From: Crossaster papposus
Lineage: Eukaryota; Echinodermata; Asteroidea; Velatida; Solasteridae
Reading direction: 5' to 3'
Assembly: GCA_037893245.1 (NCBI GenBank)
Contig: JBAIAA010000409.1
Location: 2,824,462-2,888,461 of the forward strand
Length of the DNA stretch: 64,000 nucleotides
A program made the translations under genes and the position numbers. Shown here one piece after another: positions 48,831 through 60,150 of this stretch; the first letter of the stretch is position 1; the number at the start of each line of letters is the position of its first letter. The notes below the pieces were generated by a model, which ran no database searches, was not told the origin of the DNA, and worked only from the letters and a program-made list of their open reading frames with translations.

Positions 48831-50022
48831 AACAAAAGACGCCATGTTATTCCGCATTGCATTGTACGGTAAAAATGCACGCACACGATCGACCCGAGTA
48901 AATCGTCATGGGTAGTACGTCACACACAAAGTATGAATTGTTCATGAGTTAAGGGCTTTTGCTGAAACTGAGTTTTTCTGGGTCGTAGAACGCCGATCCA
49001 TTTTTTTTTTTTTTGCATGAAGGAACAAGTTTTATTGAATACTAATGATATATTAGTAATCATTATACATTTCTCGAACAAAAACAGCCTTTATCATTAT
49101 TCCGTTGTAGTCCATCTTTAATTTTACAGGACACCGACAAAAATGCAGATGGGAATTATTCCAGTTTTTATTGTGTTTCTAAACTACATTCAAAATCCTT
49201 TGCACCATTTCGTTTGCGGAAATAGTTTTCTAATAGTTTCCAGGAATAACATTTTTTGCGAATTATTTTCACCAGAAAAGTAAGAATTAAAACTACCAAG
49301 CTAGTATTAAATGCACTTTAATTCCTAAACAAATTATCCATGTTTATATTTTCGGCTTGACAATTTGTTATCGAGTAAATAGGTATGTGTTAGAGTCAGG
49401 GGACCACTGCGCCCCGATGTAAACCACAGGGTTTTCTCGAGAACGTTAAAACATGAGGTTGGTTTCCTTTCAACCAGACATTTGAAATAGGATAAGTAAA
49501 CAATCCAAAACATGAGATTTTCGAAGATTCCAAGAGTGCCCCTTTAGGTCTTCGCAGGAAGACGCTCGCCGTCTGGGCTTGTCATAATTATGCCGGCCGC
49601 ATGATATCCTGGCCGTGCCAACCTATCTTATGTACTCCCGTTGACGTTTGTATAATGTGCATGCTAAACCCCTCTAATAATTATTGACTTCAGTAATGTC
49701 CCCCCCACATTTAAAATGGGATTGACGCCCCTGCTTGCCGCAATCCCCATGTTTATGAATAAGCGTGGATTCGTAAAGTTATCCATGCGTATACGTGTAT
49801 ATTTAGTCGACGTACACGTACAACGAATGGAAGGCATCAGTAGTTCGGTTCGTGTCTCCTCGAGGTGGCACTTCGCTCACAACAAAAACTGTAAATTCGT
49901 GACGAATCTACAGTTAGCTGTAGATTCGTCACAAATCTACAGTTCTACAGTTTGCTGTATAGATTTGTCACGAATCTACAGTTGTCTGTATATTCGTGAA
50001 AATAATTTACACTTTAAACAAT

Positions 50023-50862
50023 TCGTCACCAACACCACGAAGTAGCACTCATGTACACACAGCGAATAGTTTTGATTTGAAGAATACACGCGTTTGAATG
50101 TTTGCAAGGTTTTTATCCCGCAAATAAAATGTGAATTGAAAACCTGTTTGGGATTTATATAAAGTACTACATTAAAACGTCGTGAATGTGTTACTTATGT
50201 TTCCATGGGTTAATTAATAACGAATTAATTAAAGATTTAAGAAGAGTGTTACTTCGTGAAAACGAAATCTGCAGGAAATCCGTACAGTGCGCATACACAA
50301 AGATATCAGTGCTACTTCGTGAAAACGAAAACTGCAGGAAAACCGTACAGTGCGCGCACATACAACTCAGTGCTACTTCGTGGAAACGAAATCTGCAGGA
50401 AATACGTACAGTGCGCGCACACAAGCATCAGTGCTACTTCGTGAAAACGAAATCTTTGAATGCAACGTCGTTTTCAATAATGACCGTGAAGCGCGCGTAC
50501 AATTCTTGTACACTGTAACATATCCGTGTACGTGTACGTGTACATGTGCGTGTAACCCTGGGGACGAGAGTAGAGAGTTACTTCGTGGAACTACACAGAC
50601 ATGAAAAGTGCTCAGAATCGTTTTCACGAAGTAACACTCTATAGAGTGTTACTTCGTGAAAACGAACAATCCACCAAACCGCGTTATTTTACTTACACTC
50701 ATTAATCTAATTACCATAATAATTAACTTTTTAAATTGTAGAATTTAAAATATAATAGTTTTTGTCTTACTAATATATTTAATGCATTAAAAAATTTTTT
50801 TTTTTTTTTTTTTTTACTGCATGGTAGTATGGTTGAGTGCTACTTCGTGGTGTCGGTGACGA
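50023..50862. mobile_element. 840-bp inverted-repeat element with internal ~65-bp repeats
   Basis: The ends TCGTCACCAACACCACGAAG and its complement (CTTCGTGGTGTCGGTGACGA) pair over 28 bp with one mismatch. Copies A and B read straight through 'aacaatagtatgacg', so the insertion site is known; the target duplication is 2-3 bp (AT or AAT). The interior contains four direct repeats of about 65 bp, each carrying 'gctacttcgtg(a/g)aaacgaaa' and 'gtacagtgcgc'. The repeat word is shared with the terminal inverted repeat. Confidence 0.88.
50619..50664. repeat. Perfect 46-bp palindrome
   Basis: The 23-bp half reading from 50,619 is followed directly by its exact reverse complement, with no spacer; the centre is TATA. 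Each half contains the GTTACTTCGTGAAAACG word of the host element. It can extrude as a cruciform. Confidence 0.95.
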
Positions 50863-51072
50863 ATAGTATGACGTCACATAAATAGATTAAGCAGAATTAA
50901 GCAAACGTTACATGTATTGTATCCAGATCTAAAAGGTGACGAAAGAGCTGTTTTAGAAACACATTTTAACTTTTTTACCATTTTTTTATTATTTTTTTGG
51001 TACGTTTGCATAATCTATACGACATTTTTGGCTATACTACAAAAGCCAGCGCCTGTACGCCTATGTGTTTAA

Positions 51073-51402
51073 AGGTTGGATACACTATTTGCAGAAATCG
51101 AAAATGTTTACTACCAAATTATTGAGAAGTATCATACTTATCTGAAAGTAAATAAGGATTCTAGGCATCAAGCTAAATTATTGCGCTAGATATCTTGTAA
51201 TTGTATACCGACAATCGCCGGATGGCGATCGCGTAAAAACAAAAAATCATAATAAGAAAAACGAATGCCGTTTTTCTTGCTTTTCTCAGCATCCATGATT
51301 GTAAAACTTCAGACAGGTCAGTTAAACGATATTTACTATAAAATAAAACCCCTAAAATCCACCTATTCATTATAATTCAAGCAATTACCAATGGTGTATC
51401 CT
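51073..51402. mobile_element. GGATACACC-end MITE, copy C
   Basis: Same site as in copies A and B, with a short internal deletion in the 'aagaataactgcccgatgcc' region. Confidence 0.65.
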
Positions 51403-51983
51403 CAGCACTATTTTACAGTGGATAATGGAATATACTGATAATTGAAACAAAGTTCCAACCGTGGTCTTACCTTGCAAATTGCAATGAACATTTTGCAAGC
51501 AGCAAGCCAGCATCAATATGGCGCATTCTTTGGTTGTCCAACACAAATGAATGGTGTTCCTCCCGAACATTTTGGTCAAATCGTGATTTAGGTGGCGCAT
51601 TATTTGGTTGTCCAACACAAATGAATGGTGTTCCTCCCGAACATTTTGGTCAAATTGTGATTTAGGTGTACAAAAAAGCTTGACCGCTTCGTTAGGCCTA
51701 TAATCGTAAAGATATAGTATTGCCGAGAAGGCGTCGCCTCGATCGTCATGACACCGCCCGCGCAGTTCATACACAATCTATCATTGGCCCAGCGAGGTTT
51801 TATTAAAATAGTGAACACAGAGGGTTCCATTGTCAGTGTAGTGAGTAGGTACATGTATTGGGTGCGTGACCATCATAACCGCCACAAGCACCCGCGTTCC
51901 AATGCTTGTATTGGAAGATAATACTAATGGATTCATTGAATAATAAACAATAACTCAATAATGGCATATCCTATGCATCCATG

Positions 51984-52101
51984 CAGGCCCGTACGCAGGA
52001 TTTTATATGGGGGTGCAAATTTGTACAGATGTATTTTTTTTTTGGGGGGGGGGGGGGGGGTATGCGTACGCACCCGTCGCACCCCCTTGCGTACGGGCCT
52101 G
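51984..52101. mobile_element. CAGGCCCGTACG MITE, copy C
   Basis: Same site as 27,634-27,758. The AT-rich interior is shortened and the G run is longer. Confidence 0.8.
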
Positions 52102-53027
52102 CCATGCTTAAGATTGGCTCAATTACTAATTATTGTTGCCGTGAATTTCAATTTAAAGCAAATGAAAGGTAAAACCTTCACTAACACTATGTGCATAACA
52201 TTATGTGCTTATAAGAACGGGTTAAATGTAACTAATTAGCCGCTCGCACTAAGCAATCATTATTGTATTTGTGTTAATTAATTATAATATTGAGCACGAT
52301 AAATCCACCTGCAAACGGTAGTGCAATACGTTTATGCAGAATTCCAACTTCAATGGAAAATCCCGTACAAAGTTTACATTAAAAATGACAATTTTTCGCT
52401 AATAGTTTACGTGTGTATAATAGCCTGTATAATATGCATTTTAAACAAATAAGGTTTTACGGAAAATAATAATTTTGTTGGGTTCTGTTCTAAAAAGAAA
52501 ATGTTAACAACTTAAGTGTGCGTTCGAATTAAAGCGATTTTGTCTCTCCAGTTTTGATCGTGTTTCAAATTTGAATGACGCAACAGTACTTGTGGCCATT
52601 ATAGTCATACAATAATATCAGATGACCATCAGCCTCGTTCGATTTTGCGTGAAATAGATTGGCGCGGTGGTTAAAATGGCTGCCCATTTGCCAAAATTGA
52701 CTAACAGGAAAAAACCTATAATTGCTCCATGTTTTATATATTGCGCATCAATTTTCACGCATTGCTCCGTGCGGTTGTTGATCGAGAGTATTGATGTGTA
52801 ATGTTACCATGGCGATTGCCGTTTAGGGGGTAGCGTGTTGAACCAAACAATTATTGCATTCCGACGCAGGAGATGTAAACACCATTATATTCATTTATGA
52901 TGTAGTTCTTGCAACTGTAAATACTCCATGGTAAGCTAAGAGGGGCCTGCAAATCGATCGCGGCGAGCAGAATTGAATACGCTAGGGCTCTTTGTTATGG
53001 TCGATTGGGGTCAGGAACCATAATTAA

Positions 53028-55990
53028 TAAACTATCAAGTGCAGCTTTTTAGACTATACTGAAAGTATGTTAAACTGTAAGAAAAAGACAACACAAAACA
53101 ATACAAATATAGAATGTATAACATTGTTGCTTTATTGACATCATTTCTCTCTGAAATACAGTTCTTTAATTAGTCTTTGTACGTTTAATTTTATTCCCCA
53201 ATATTTTTTTCCAACATAATTCATCACTCAAATTCTTTCTCTGTTTTGAATTCCAAATCATCTTCCTCAACATCATTGTCTTAATCCTGCGTAGATACAG
53301 TTTCTTCGTTTTTTATTTAACGAATTTTGTAATTTATCCTTTTTAAAATAGGGTTCGAAGTTTCATTTTCAAGATCATCGTCAATTATATTTTAGATTTC
53401 TTTTAAATGGCTCTCGGGGTCGTAAATCGAGTCGAGTATTCCAAAAAAAAATATTGAAAAATACTGCCCAGGATTGGATCCGATTTTACAAGGTAAAGCC
53501 GATGATTTTTCTCACCTCTGTTCGAAAACAAGAACTGAAGCAGGGAACTATCAAGTGCAGCTTTTTAGACTATACTGAAAGTATGTTAAACTGTAAGAAA
53601 AAGACAACACAAAACAATACAAATATAGAATGTATAACATTGTTGCTTTATTGACATCATTTCTCTCTGAAATGCAGTTCTTTAATTAGTCTTTGTACGT
53701 TTAATTTTATTCCCCAATATTTTTTTTCGGCAACTTATATCGCTGTCCCCAATGTAACGTAAACACCTTGGATAATTAATGCTCTTGTTTTTTTTGTTTT
53801 TTTAATGAAACCTGAAAAAAAGTAAATAATTTAAGCTGTTTAGAGTGGGTCCACGTAAATGTTTCATATAAGTGTCCTCGGCAATTTTTTTTATTTTGTT
53901 TTATATGAAAGGACTTGGTAAGCAAGGAAACCGTATTTGATGGACGAAATGATCAACGCTGCCTTTGCATTTATCGTATATCGCCAAGTACTCAAACGTA
54001 CGTAGTTTGCCACCTCAGATATAAGAAGCAGTAGTGCTCAAGGTCTGATAAGTTAATCCTGCCCATTGTTTAATGGGCTCTGGAGCAATCAGAAAGCTGA
54101 ATTTGTCCCCACGTGACCCTCATTAGCAAACAATGTGGAACGGGAATCTACCATTTACCACAGGGGTGTTACGAGTGTGAGAGGCTCGCGCAAATGCACA
54201 CAAACAAATATGATAATAATAAAAGAACGTACCATTTTGTATGTATGTTTTTTCTTAAAAATCTTCCACAATATTTCGATAAATATTATTATCTTTTAGA
54301 TGTAGGTAACTTGACCAAAACAACAATCCTTGTAAAATCTTAATTCCTATTGGCTTTATGACGTAGGCCCCACTTTTCATATTTTTCACTCCACATCTCC
54401 TCATAATGGCTTTTGGGGGTCTCCTACAACCAATTTAGATGCGGCATTGTCTTCCAACACAAAACTAGACTCATATTCATCCAACATAATTCGTCACTCA
54501 AATTCGTTCTCTGTTTTGAATTCCAAATCATCTTCCTCAACATCATTGTCTTAATCCTGCGTAGATACAGTTTCTTCGTTTTTTATTTAACGAATTTTGT
54601 AATTTATCCTTTTTAAAATAGGGTTCGAAGTTTCATTTTCAAGATCATCGTCAATTATATTTTAGATTTCTTTTAAATGGCTCTCGGGGTCGTGAATCGA
54701 GTCGAGTATTCCAAAAAAAAATATTGAAAAATACTGCCCAGGATTGGATCCGATTTTACAAGGTAAAGCCGATGATCTTTCTCACCTCTGTTCGAAAACA
54801 AGAACTGAAGCAGGGAACTATCAAGTGCAGCTTTTTAGACTATACTGAAAGTATGTTAAACTGTAAGAAAAAGACAACACAAAACAATACAAATATAGAA
54901 TGTATAACATTGTTGCTTTATTGACATCATTTCTCTCTGAAATGCAGTTCTTTAATTAGTCTTTGTACGTTTAATTTTATTCCCCAATATTTTTTTTCGG
55001 CAACTATATCGCTGTCCCCAATGTACGGTAAAAACCTTGGATAATTAATGCTCTTGTTTTTTTTGTTTTTTTGATGAAACCTGAAAAAAAGTAAATAATT
55101 TAAGCTGTTTAGAGTGGGTCCACGTAAATGTTTCATATAAGTGTCCTCGGCAATTTGTTTAATTTTGTTTTATATGAAAGGACTTGGTAAGCAAGGAAAC
55201 CGTATTTGATAGACGAAATGATCAACGCTGCCTTTGCATTTATCGTATATCGCCAAGTACTCAAACGTACGTAGTTTGCCACCTCAGCTATAAGAAGCAG
55301 TAGTGCTCAAGGTCTGATAAGTTAATCCTGCCCATTGTATAATGGGCTCTCGAGCAATCAGAAAGCTGAATTTGTCCCCACGTGACCCTCATTAGCAAAC
55401 AATGTTGAACGGGAATCTACCATTTACCACAGGGGTGTTACGAGTGTGAGAGGCTCGCGCAAATGCACACAAACAAATATGATAATAATAAAAGAACGTA
55501 CCATTTTGTATGTATGTTTTTTCTTAAAAATCTTCCACAATATATTGATGAATATTATTATCTTTTAGATGTAGGTAACTTGACCAAAACAACAATCCTT
55601 GTAAAATCTTAATTCCTATTGGCTTTATGGCTTTATGACGTAGGCCCCACTTTTCATATTTTTCACTCCACATCTCCTCATAATGGCTTTTGGGGGTCTC
55701 CTACAACCAATTTAGATGCGGCATTGTCTTCCAACACAAAACTAGACTCATATTCATCCAACATAATTCGTCACTCAAATTCTTTCTCTGTTTTGAATTC
55801 CAAATCATCTTCCTCAACAGCATTGTCTTAATCCTGCGTAGATATAGTTTCTTCGTTTTTTATTTAACGAATATTCAAATTTACCCTTTTTAAAATAGGG
55901 TTCGAAGTTTCATTTTCAAGATCATCGTCAGTTATATTTTAGATTTATTTTCAAATGGCTCTCGGGGTCGTCAGTTGGAGTCGAGTCGAG
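53028..55990. repeat. Three tandem copies of a 1.27-kb repeat, the first internally deleted
   Basis: The start 'aactatcaagtgcagcttttt' recurs at about 53,028, 53,548 and 54,818, giving a full period of about 1270 bp. The first copy joins 'ccccaatatttttt' directly to 'ccaacataattcatcac' at about 53,211, skipping about 770 bp present in the others. On the minus strand one frame is strongly acidic (around 54,490-54,560, 'DNDVEEDDLEF') but is closed by stops, so it may be a relic of a gene. No intact gene is seen. Confidence 0.9.
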
Positions 55991-56059
55991 TATTAAAAAA
56001 AAATGATTAAAATTAAAACTGCTGCAAACTGTTACTGGCAATTACCTGAAATATACAAA

Positions 56060-56330
56060 CCAAATAGGTTGAGAGGGCCTAATATTTATATCTTAACAAT
56101 ATCTTCTTCAGAGAAAAAATGGCTGTGTACAAGAAGCAAACATACATGTATATAGGGCAACAAACAGCATGATGCACATCATGGTTGGCTGAAGAAACAC
56201 AAAAGAAAAAGGACAGAGTCCAGTGGAACAATCAACAAAAGGAGGATTAGGCTGAGGGATTAAATGGTTAGGTCAGTGTGGGTAGAATAAAAGACAGACA
56301 ATAGGGATAAAACCAACCTTGGTCTTTTTA
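56060..56330 (-). repeat. Reverse copy of the dispersed repeat seen at 18.4-18.66 kb
   Basis: Matches 18,420-18,650 in reverse complement, including 'catgatgcacatcat' and the terminal hairpin region, where the stem has lost several base pairs (GATATT/AAGATA). Confidence 0.6.
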
Positions 56331-56866
56331 TATCTGATGAGAAAAGTTTGTGAGATTGTATCCTTTTTAGGCACTAGGCCCTACTGCATCAAAAATAGTC
56401 ATATCAAAAATGGAGCCTATCATATCAGCGAACACGCGCACGCACGAAATTATTTTGTGAAGCAGCGCTAATTGGATATGCAGCGCAGGCCAGCGCGACC
56501 GTTGAATGGTATGTAACCGATAAGGGCTACTGCACAAATTTAGGACTGGGAAGCAAACTTTTGTTCTTAAAGAAAATATAAATCTACATTTTTATTTGAT
56601 TTAATTACTTCTCAACAGTCGGCACAGTTGCAAACAGTTGCACACATTTGATCTGCAAGCTGGATATAAAAATAGACAATTCAATTTACAATATTTCCAC
56701 AAAACTTGGTATGACAACTATACACAATGAGAACCTTATCACGACAACCGCTATTTAAAACGATGACTGTTACCAAAAACGACTACAGTTATAAAAACCG
56801 AATAAGGTCTATTCAAGGTTGACTAAGCAACCCTGAAGACTCCAGATTCCAGGACCCGACCAAAGC
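56331..56866. other. No gene recognised
   Basis: AT-rich sequence with scattered CpG-rich words such as 'gcgcaggccagcgcgacc'. No element ends or convincing exons were found. Confidence 0.5.
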
Positions 56867-56874
56867 GGCCCCAC

Positions 56875-57188
56875 CACTGACCTCTATACATGGACAGATC
56901 ATCATTGTTTCATTTTGAAGTCGGCATGCGGAGAAGTGCAACATGGCGGACCCACGACGTCACTCTGTGAGCCAATGAAATGTCCAGGTGTTGGTACGAT
57001 ACGTATTACGTAATGTTTATAAATAGAAAATGTACAGAGTAAATCCACTGACCTCTACACCTGGACATTTCATTGGCTCACAGCAGTGACGTCTCGGGTC
57101 CGCCATGTTGCACTTCCAGTTCGCGCCGACTTCAAGTGTTAGCACAGCAGAATATGGACAATGGTCCGTCCAGGTGTTGAGGTCAGTG
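56875..57188. mobile_element. 314-bp hAT-like MITE, 8-bp target duplication GGCCCCAC
   Basis: CACTGACCTC at the left and GAGGTCAGTG at the right, flanked by GGCCCCAC on both sides (56,867-56,874 and 57,189-57,196). The arms continue as a long imperfect inverted repeat around 'gtgcaacatggcgga' and 'tgagccaatgaaatgtcc'. A third copy of the terminal motif lies inside (about 57,049). No coding capacity. Confidence 0.9.
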
Positions 57189-57196
57189 GGCCCCAC

Positions 57197-58124
57197 ACAT
57201 CACAGCTAAAGAGGGACTCTCTGTAGGACCACGCGTCCAACAAGAAAACTATTTGCACTGCGGCGAGTAAGGGCGCAAGATAAGATACTGTCAGTGTTAA
57301 GTCTGGTTTCGTCATGACCGGACGATCCCGTCTTCGCGGCCGGACCGATAGCCAGCCCCGGGCCGTGTTTTACACCGCGGCATGGCAGCAACCCAGGATT
57401 CAAGAGAGGTCATTTCTGGGAAGGTTCTATTTGCCATCCCAGTTAAAGTCAATCGCGCTTGTTTTTGCGAGATTGGACATTTGTGCTAGTTTAAAGACCC
57501 TTTCTTGAATTGTATGGAGAAATGAGGTAGGATCAAACCACTTATTAATTTATTTGTTGGCGCAGCTCAAACTGAAGTAACCCTCCTTGAAAAGGGGCGT
57601 GTCGATTTGGTTTATGGAGCCGTGCTCTGAGACAATTGTATTCTTATAAAAGTGGAAATATTCTTGTTTTACCTTACGTTTTGCGTTTGCTTCGGCAGAG
57701 TTTAGAAAATGTCTCCAGGGTGCGCCAGCATATAGGTTTGAAGCTTGCTATGCTTGGCATGGAGCATTCGTACTAAAGAAAACAATTTGTGCGGTATGGA
57801 GTGGCAGCACTGATGCGTGGCAATGGAATGTGAGAGCACCACAAAGGTCTATGCAAAATGGCTGGTCTACTTGTGTAATCAATTAGGGCCAGGAATGTAG
57901 GCTTTAATATGTCCAAATGAAGTTATGTTATTTATGCTACTTAATGTTTCAATACGTTTTCAGCAATGAATTTTCAAAAAAATAATAAAAATGATCACCC
58001 AGTAAGAGGTACGTCTCCTATCGCATTTAAAAATGTACATGTGTGTTGAATTCATATAATGCATATTTACGTAAAAATCGATATGCGATTGAATCAGGTG
58101 TATAGTATATTGCAGTTAGTTATA
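57197..58124. other. Single-copy-like sequence, no supported gene
   Basis: A GC-richer patch at about 57,300-57,420 gives short open frames on both strands but no recognisable domain, splice pattern or promoter signal. The remainder is AT-rich. Confidence 0.5.
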
Positions 58125-58125
58125 C

Positions 58126-58740
58126 CCCTGTCACACCGGAGCTACGCTGTCGTTGCGCTCCCATGGAGTAGGATTGCCAAGAGCGTAGTGGGAACGCAGT
58201 GGAGTCTACCTAGTTCATGGGAGGGTCTCCATGGTCGCCAAACCTCGGCGATTGTTTTGAGCCTGCTCAAAACAATCGCGGAGGGTCGGCGACCTGGTCC
58301 AAAACGCAGTGAGAGGGATCTCAAAGAACGTACTACGGACGTAGTGAAGTCTACCTGAGCATGTCATGGTCGTAGCAAGAGCGAGTTGGTATTGCCGTCT
58401 GCCCAATCTGCTAATGATACCCCTGTCAGACCGGTGTACAATCCCACAGCGACCTTACTGCGATGCAGTTTTCATCAAAAACGCAGTGGGGTTGCCGAAA
58501 ACTGGCAAAAAATCCTGAAATCTATGAGGTAGGTAGCTCACAGTACGCTCTTGACTCGCTCACTGCGCTCTCACTACACTCTCACTGCGACCTATGCGTT
58601 GACCTATGATCATCGCCGCGCTCTCACTGCGCTCCCACTACGCTCTACGCGATCTCGCTACGACCTTACTACGCACTCACTACGTCCCCACTACGTTCTG
58701 TGCGTTTGTACTGCGTTTGCGCGGCGACTAAAGCGCTGAG
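58126..58740. mobile_element. Degenerate MITE cluster with CCCCTGTCA ends and CACTACG/CACTGCG words
   Basis: TACCCCTGTCACACCGG (58,122) and TACCCCTGTCAGACCGG (58,420) begin two adjacent segments in the same orientation. The first has a foldback centre at 58,249-58,278. The second is filled with degenerate 'ctcactacgctc' words. These are typical of simple-word-rich non-autonomous DNA transposons; target duplications are not clear. Confidence 0.5.
58249..58278. repeat. 30-bp near-perfect palindrome with longer imperfect arms
   Basis: Fourteen-base arms CGATTGTTTTGAGC/GCTCAAAACAATCG separated by two bases. Pairing continues outward with mismatches through 'ggtcgcc'/'ggcgacc'. Confidence 0.9.
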
Positions 58741-59038
58741 GGTTTTGTTTTGTACCATCCTCTTCGGTTTGGGAGCTAAAGAGTGAGTTACGGCTCGTAG
58801 ATGTTGGTAGCGTTATTGTGTTTTTTTGTTTTTTTGCATTCTTGTTGGCAGCATTCGTGTTTTAGGATGGGCCTCAACAAAAAAAAGGGGCCTTGAAATT
58901 CGAACAAAACGGGGAGTGGACCCTCAAATGAGTTTTAGCGCCTTGGGCAGCGTGTGCCTGTAACTTAGGCGGATGGCAGCCTCGCGGCACGTTTCTTAGT
59001 GCTGGCAGGCTTATGAGTGCAGTCATTTGAACGCATCT

Positions 59039-59349
59039 AACATTGTTAAGATTATAGAATAAGAGGAATTAGAAGTTGCGCAGTGGATGGGCCCTGCGTG
59101 TTGAATTTAAATCTAACATTGTTAAGATTATAGAATAAGAGGAATTAGAAGTTGCGCAGTGGATGGGCCCTGCGTGTTGAATTTAAATCTAACAATGTTA
59201 AGATTATAGAATAAGAGGAATTGGAAGTTGCGCAGTGGATGGGCCCTGCGTGTTGAATTTAAATCTAACAATGTTAAGATTATAGAATAAGAGGAATTGG
59301 AAGTTACGCAGTGGATGGGCCCCGTGTGTTAAATTTAAATCTAACTGTT
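59039..59349. repeat. Four tandem 76-bp minisatellite units (outer left arm)
   Basis: The word 'aaca(t/a)tgttaagat' starts at 59,039, 59,115, 59,191 and 59,267. Neighbouring units differ at only a few positions, so they were amplified recently within this arm. Confidence 0.95.
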
Positions 59350-59361
59350 TAGATCAAAGGA

Positions 59362-59644
59362 GGGGGAGTCGGGTTGGTGTAGCGGTTCTTTCCTCGCCTT
59401 CCACCACTATGACCCGGGTTCGAATCCGGCCTGGGCCAATATGTGGATTGGGTTTTCAGTCCCTGCCTGACTCCGTGGGTTTTTCCCCAGGATATTCTTC
59501 TGGGGTTTTCCTCCCACCTCTAAAAACTGTAACTTCTTCACATTAATTGTTGAATGAAATAAAAAATTGTTGAATGAAATTTGTTCCCGCCGTGAATATG
59601 GCCATTGATGCTGGTACGGCGTTAAACCCTAAAAACTCACTCAC
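59362..59644 (+). mobile_element. tRNA-derived SINE with 12-bp target duplication
   Basis: The head resembles a tRNA gene, with an A-box-like 'ttggtgtagcgg' and a B box GGTTCGAATCC at 59,417-59,427, as needed for RNA polymerase III. The body contains 'gggttttcctcccacc', and the tail ends in ACTCACTCAC. TAGATCAAAGGA stands on both sides (59,350-59,361 and 59,645-59,656). It interrupts the minisatellite and is absent from the opposite arm. Such SINEs move using LINE enzymes. Confidence 0.92.
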
Positions 59645-59656
59645 TAGATCAAAGGA

Positions 59657-60150
59657 TAATAGAGAATAGAAGTTACGCACAGGATGGGCCCCGTGTGTTG
59701 AATTGAAATCTAATATTGTTAAGATCAGAGGTTAAGAGGGAATATAAGTTACGCAGGGGACGGGCCCTGCGTGATGAATGTTTATCTTACATGGATAACA
59801 TCAGAGGATAAGAGGAAATAGAAGTTACGCAGTGGACAGGCCCTGTGAGTTGAATTTGTAATCTAACATGTTTATTATTAGATCCGAGGTGGGGCCTCCG
59901 CGTGAGAGACAATAGAAGTTCCGCGTGGACGGGCCCTGCGTGTTAAATTTGAATGTATCTGATTAAGATCAGAGGACGGGCCTCTGCATTTGAGACAAAA
60001 GGAAATTTGAATTTAACTGATTAAGATCAGAGGACGGGCCTCTGCATTTGAGACAAATAGAAGTTCCGCAATGGATAAGCCCTGCGTGTTAAATTTGAAT
60101 TTAACTGATTAAGTTCAGAGGACGGGCCTCTGCATGAGAGACAACAGAAA
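59657..60150. repeat. Inner, more diverged minisatellite units of the left arm
   Basis: Units carrying 'gatcagaggacgggcctctgcat' and 'aagttccgca(a/g)tggat' continue the arm. They resemble the right-arm units (63,180-63,965, reverse complement) more than the 76-bp units outside them. Confidence 0.85.

Larger units (their letters stand above)
45517..49733. mobile_element. 4217-bp hAT-like element with 8-bp target duplication, hosting a LINE
   Basis: The ends are CATGGGCGTCAATCC at the left and GGATTGACGCCCCTG at the right (one mismatch), with G/C-rich subterminal runs. CTTGCCGC flanks both sides (45,509-45,516 and 49,734-49,741). Copies A and B have one uninterrupted CTTGCCGC near 26,187 and 35,765, so boundaries and target duplication are certain. 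The 8-bp duplication and CA(G/T)GGG start point to hAT. No hAT transposase is seen; the interior holds a truncated LINE, an ACATGT-rich patch (45,835-45,895) and AT-rich DNA. Confidence 0.93.
38362..53020. repeat. Large duplicated unit, copy C, enlarged by two insertions
   Basis: Matches copy B from its start. The unit is interrupted by a 4.2-kb hAT-like element (45,517-49,733) and an 840-bp element (50,023-50,862), then continues to about 53,020 with increasing divergence. The counterpart of 38,086-38,360 is already degraded at 52,866-53,020, where a different tandem repeat begins. Confidence 0.9.

Noticed and set aside
57206..57508. Possible first exon with a GC-rich promoter
   Set aside because: Open frames on both strands, no splice donor or domain, and no downstream exon that would join.
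59371..59440. A tRNA gene
   Set aside because: The A and B boxes are part of a SINE head; no full cloverleaf can be drawn and the element has a SINE body, tail and target duplication.
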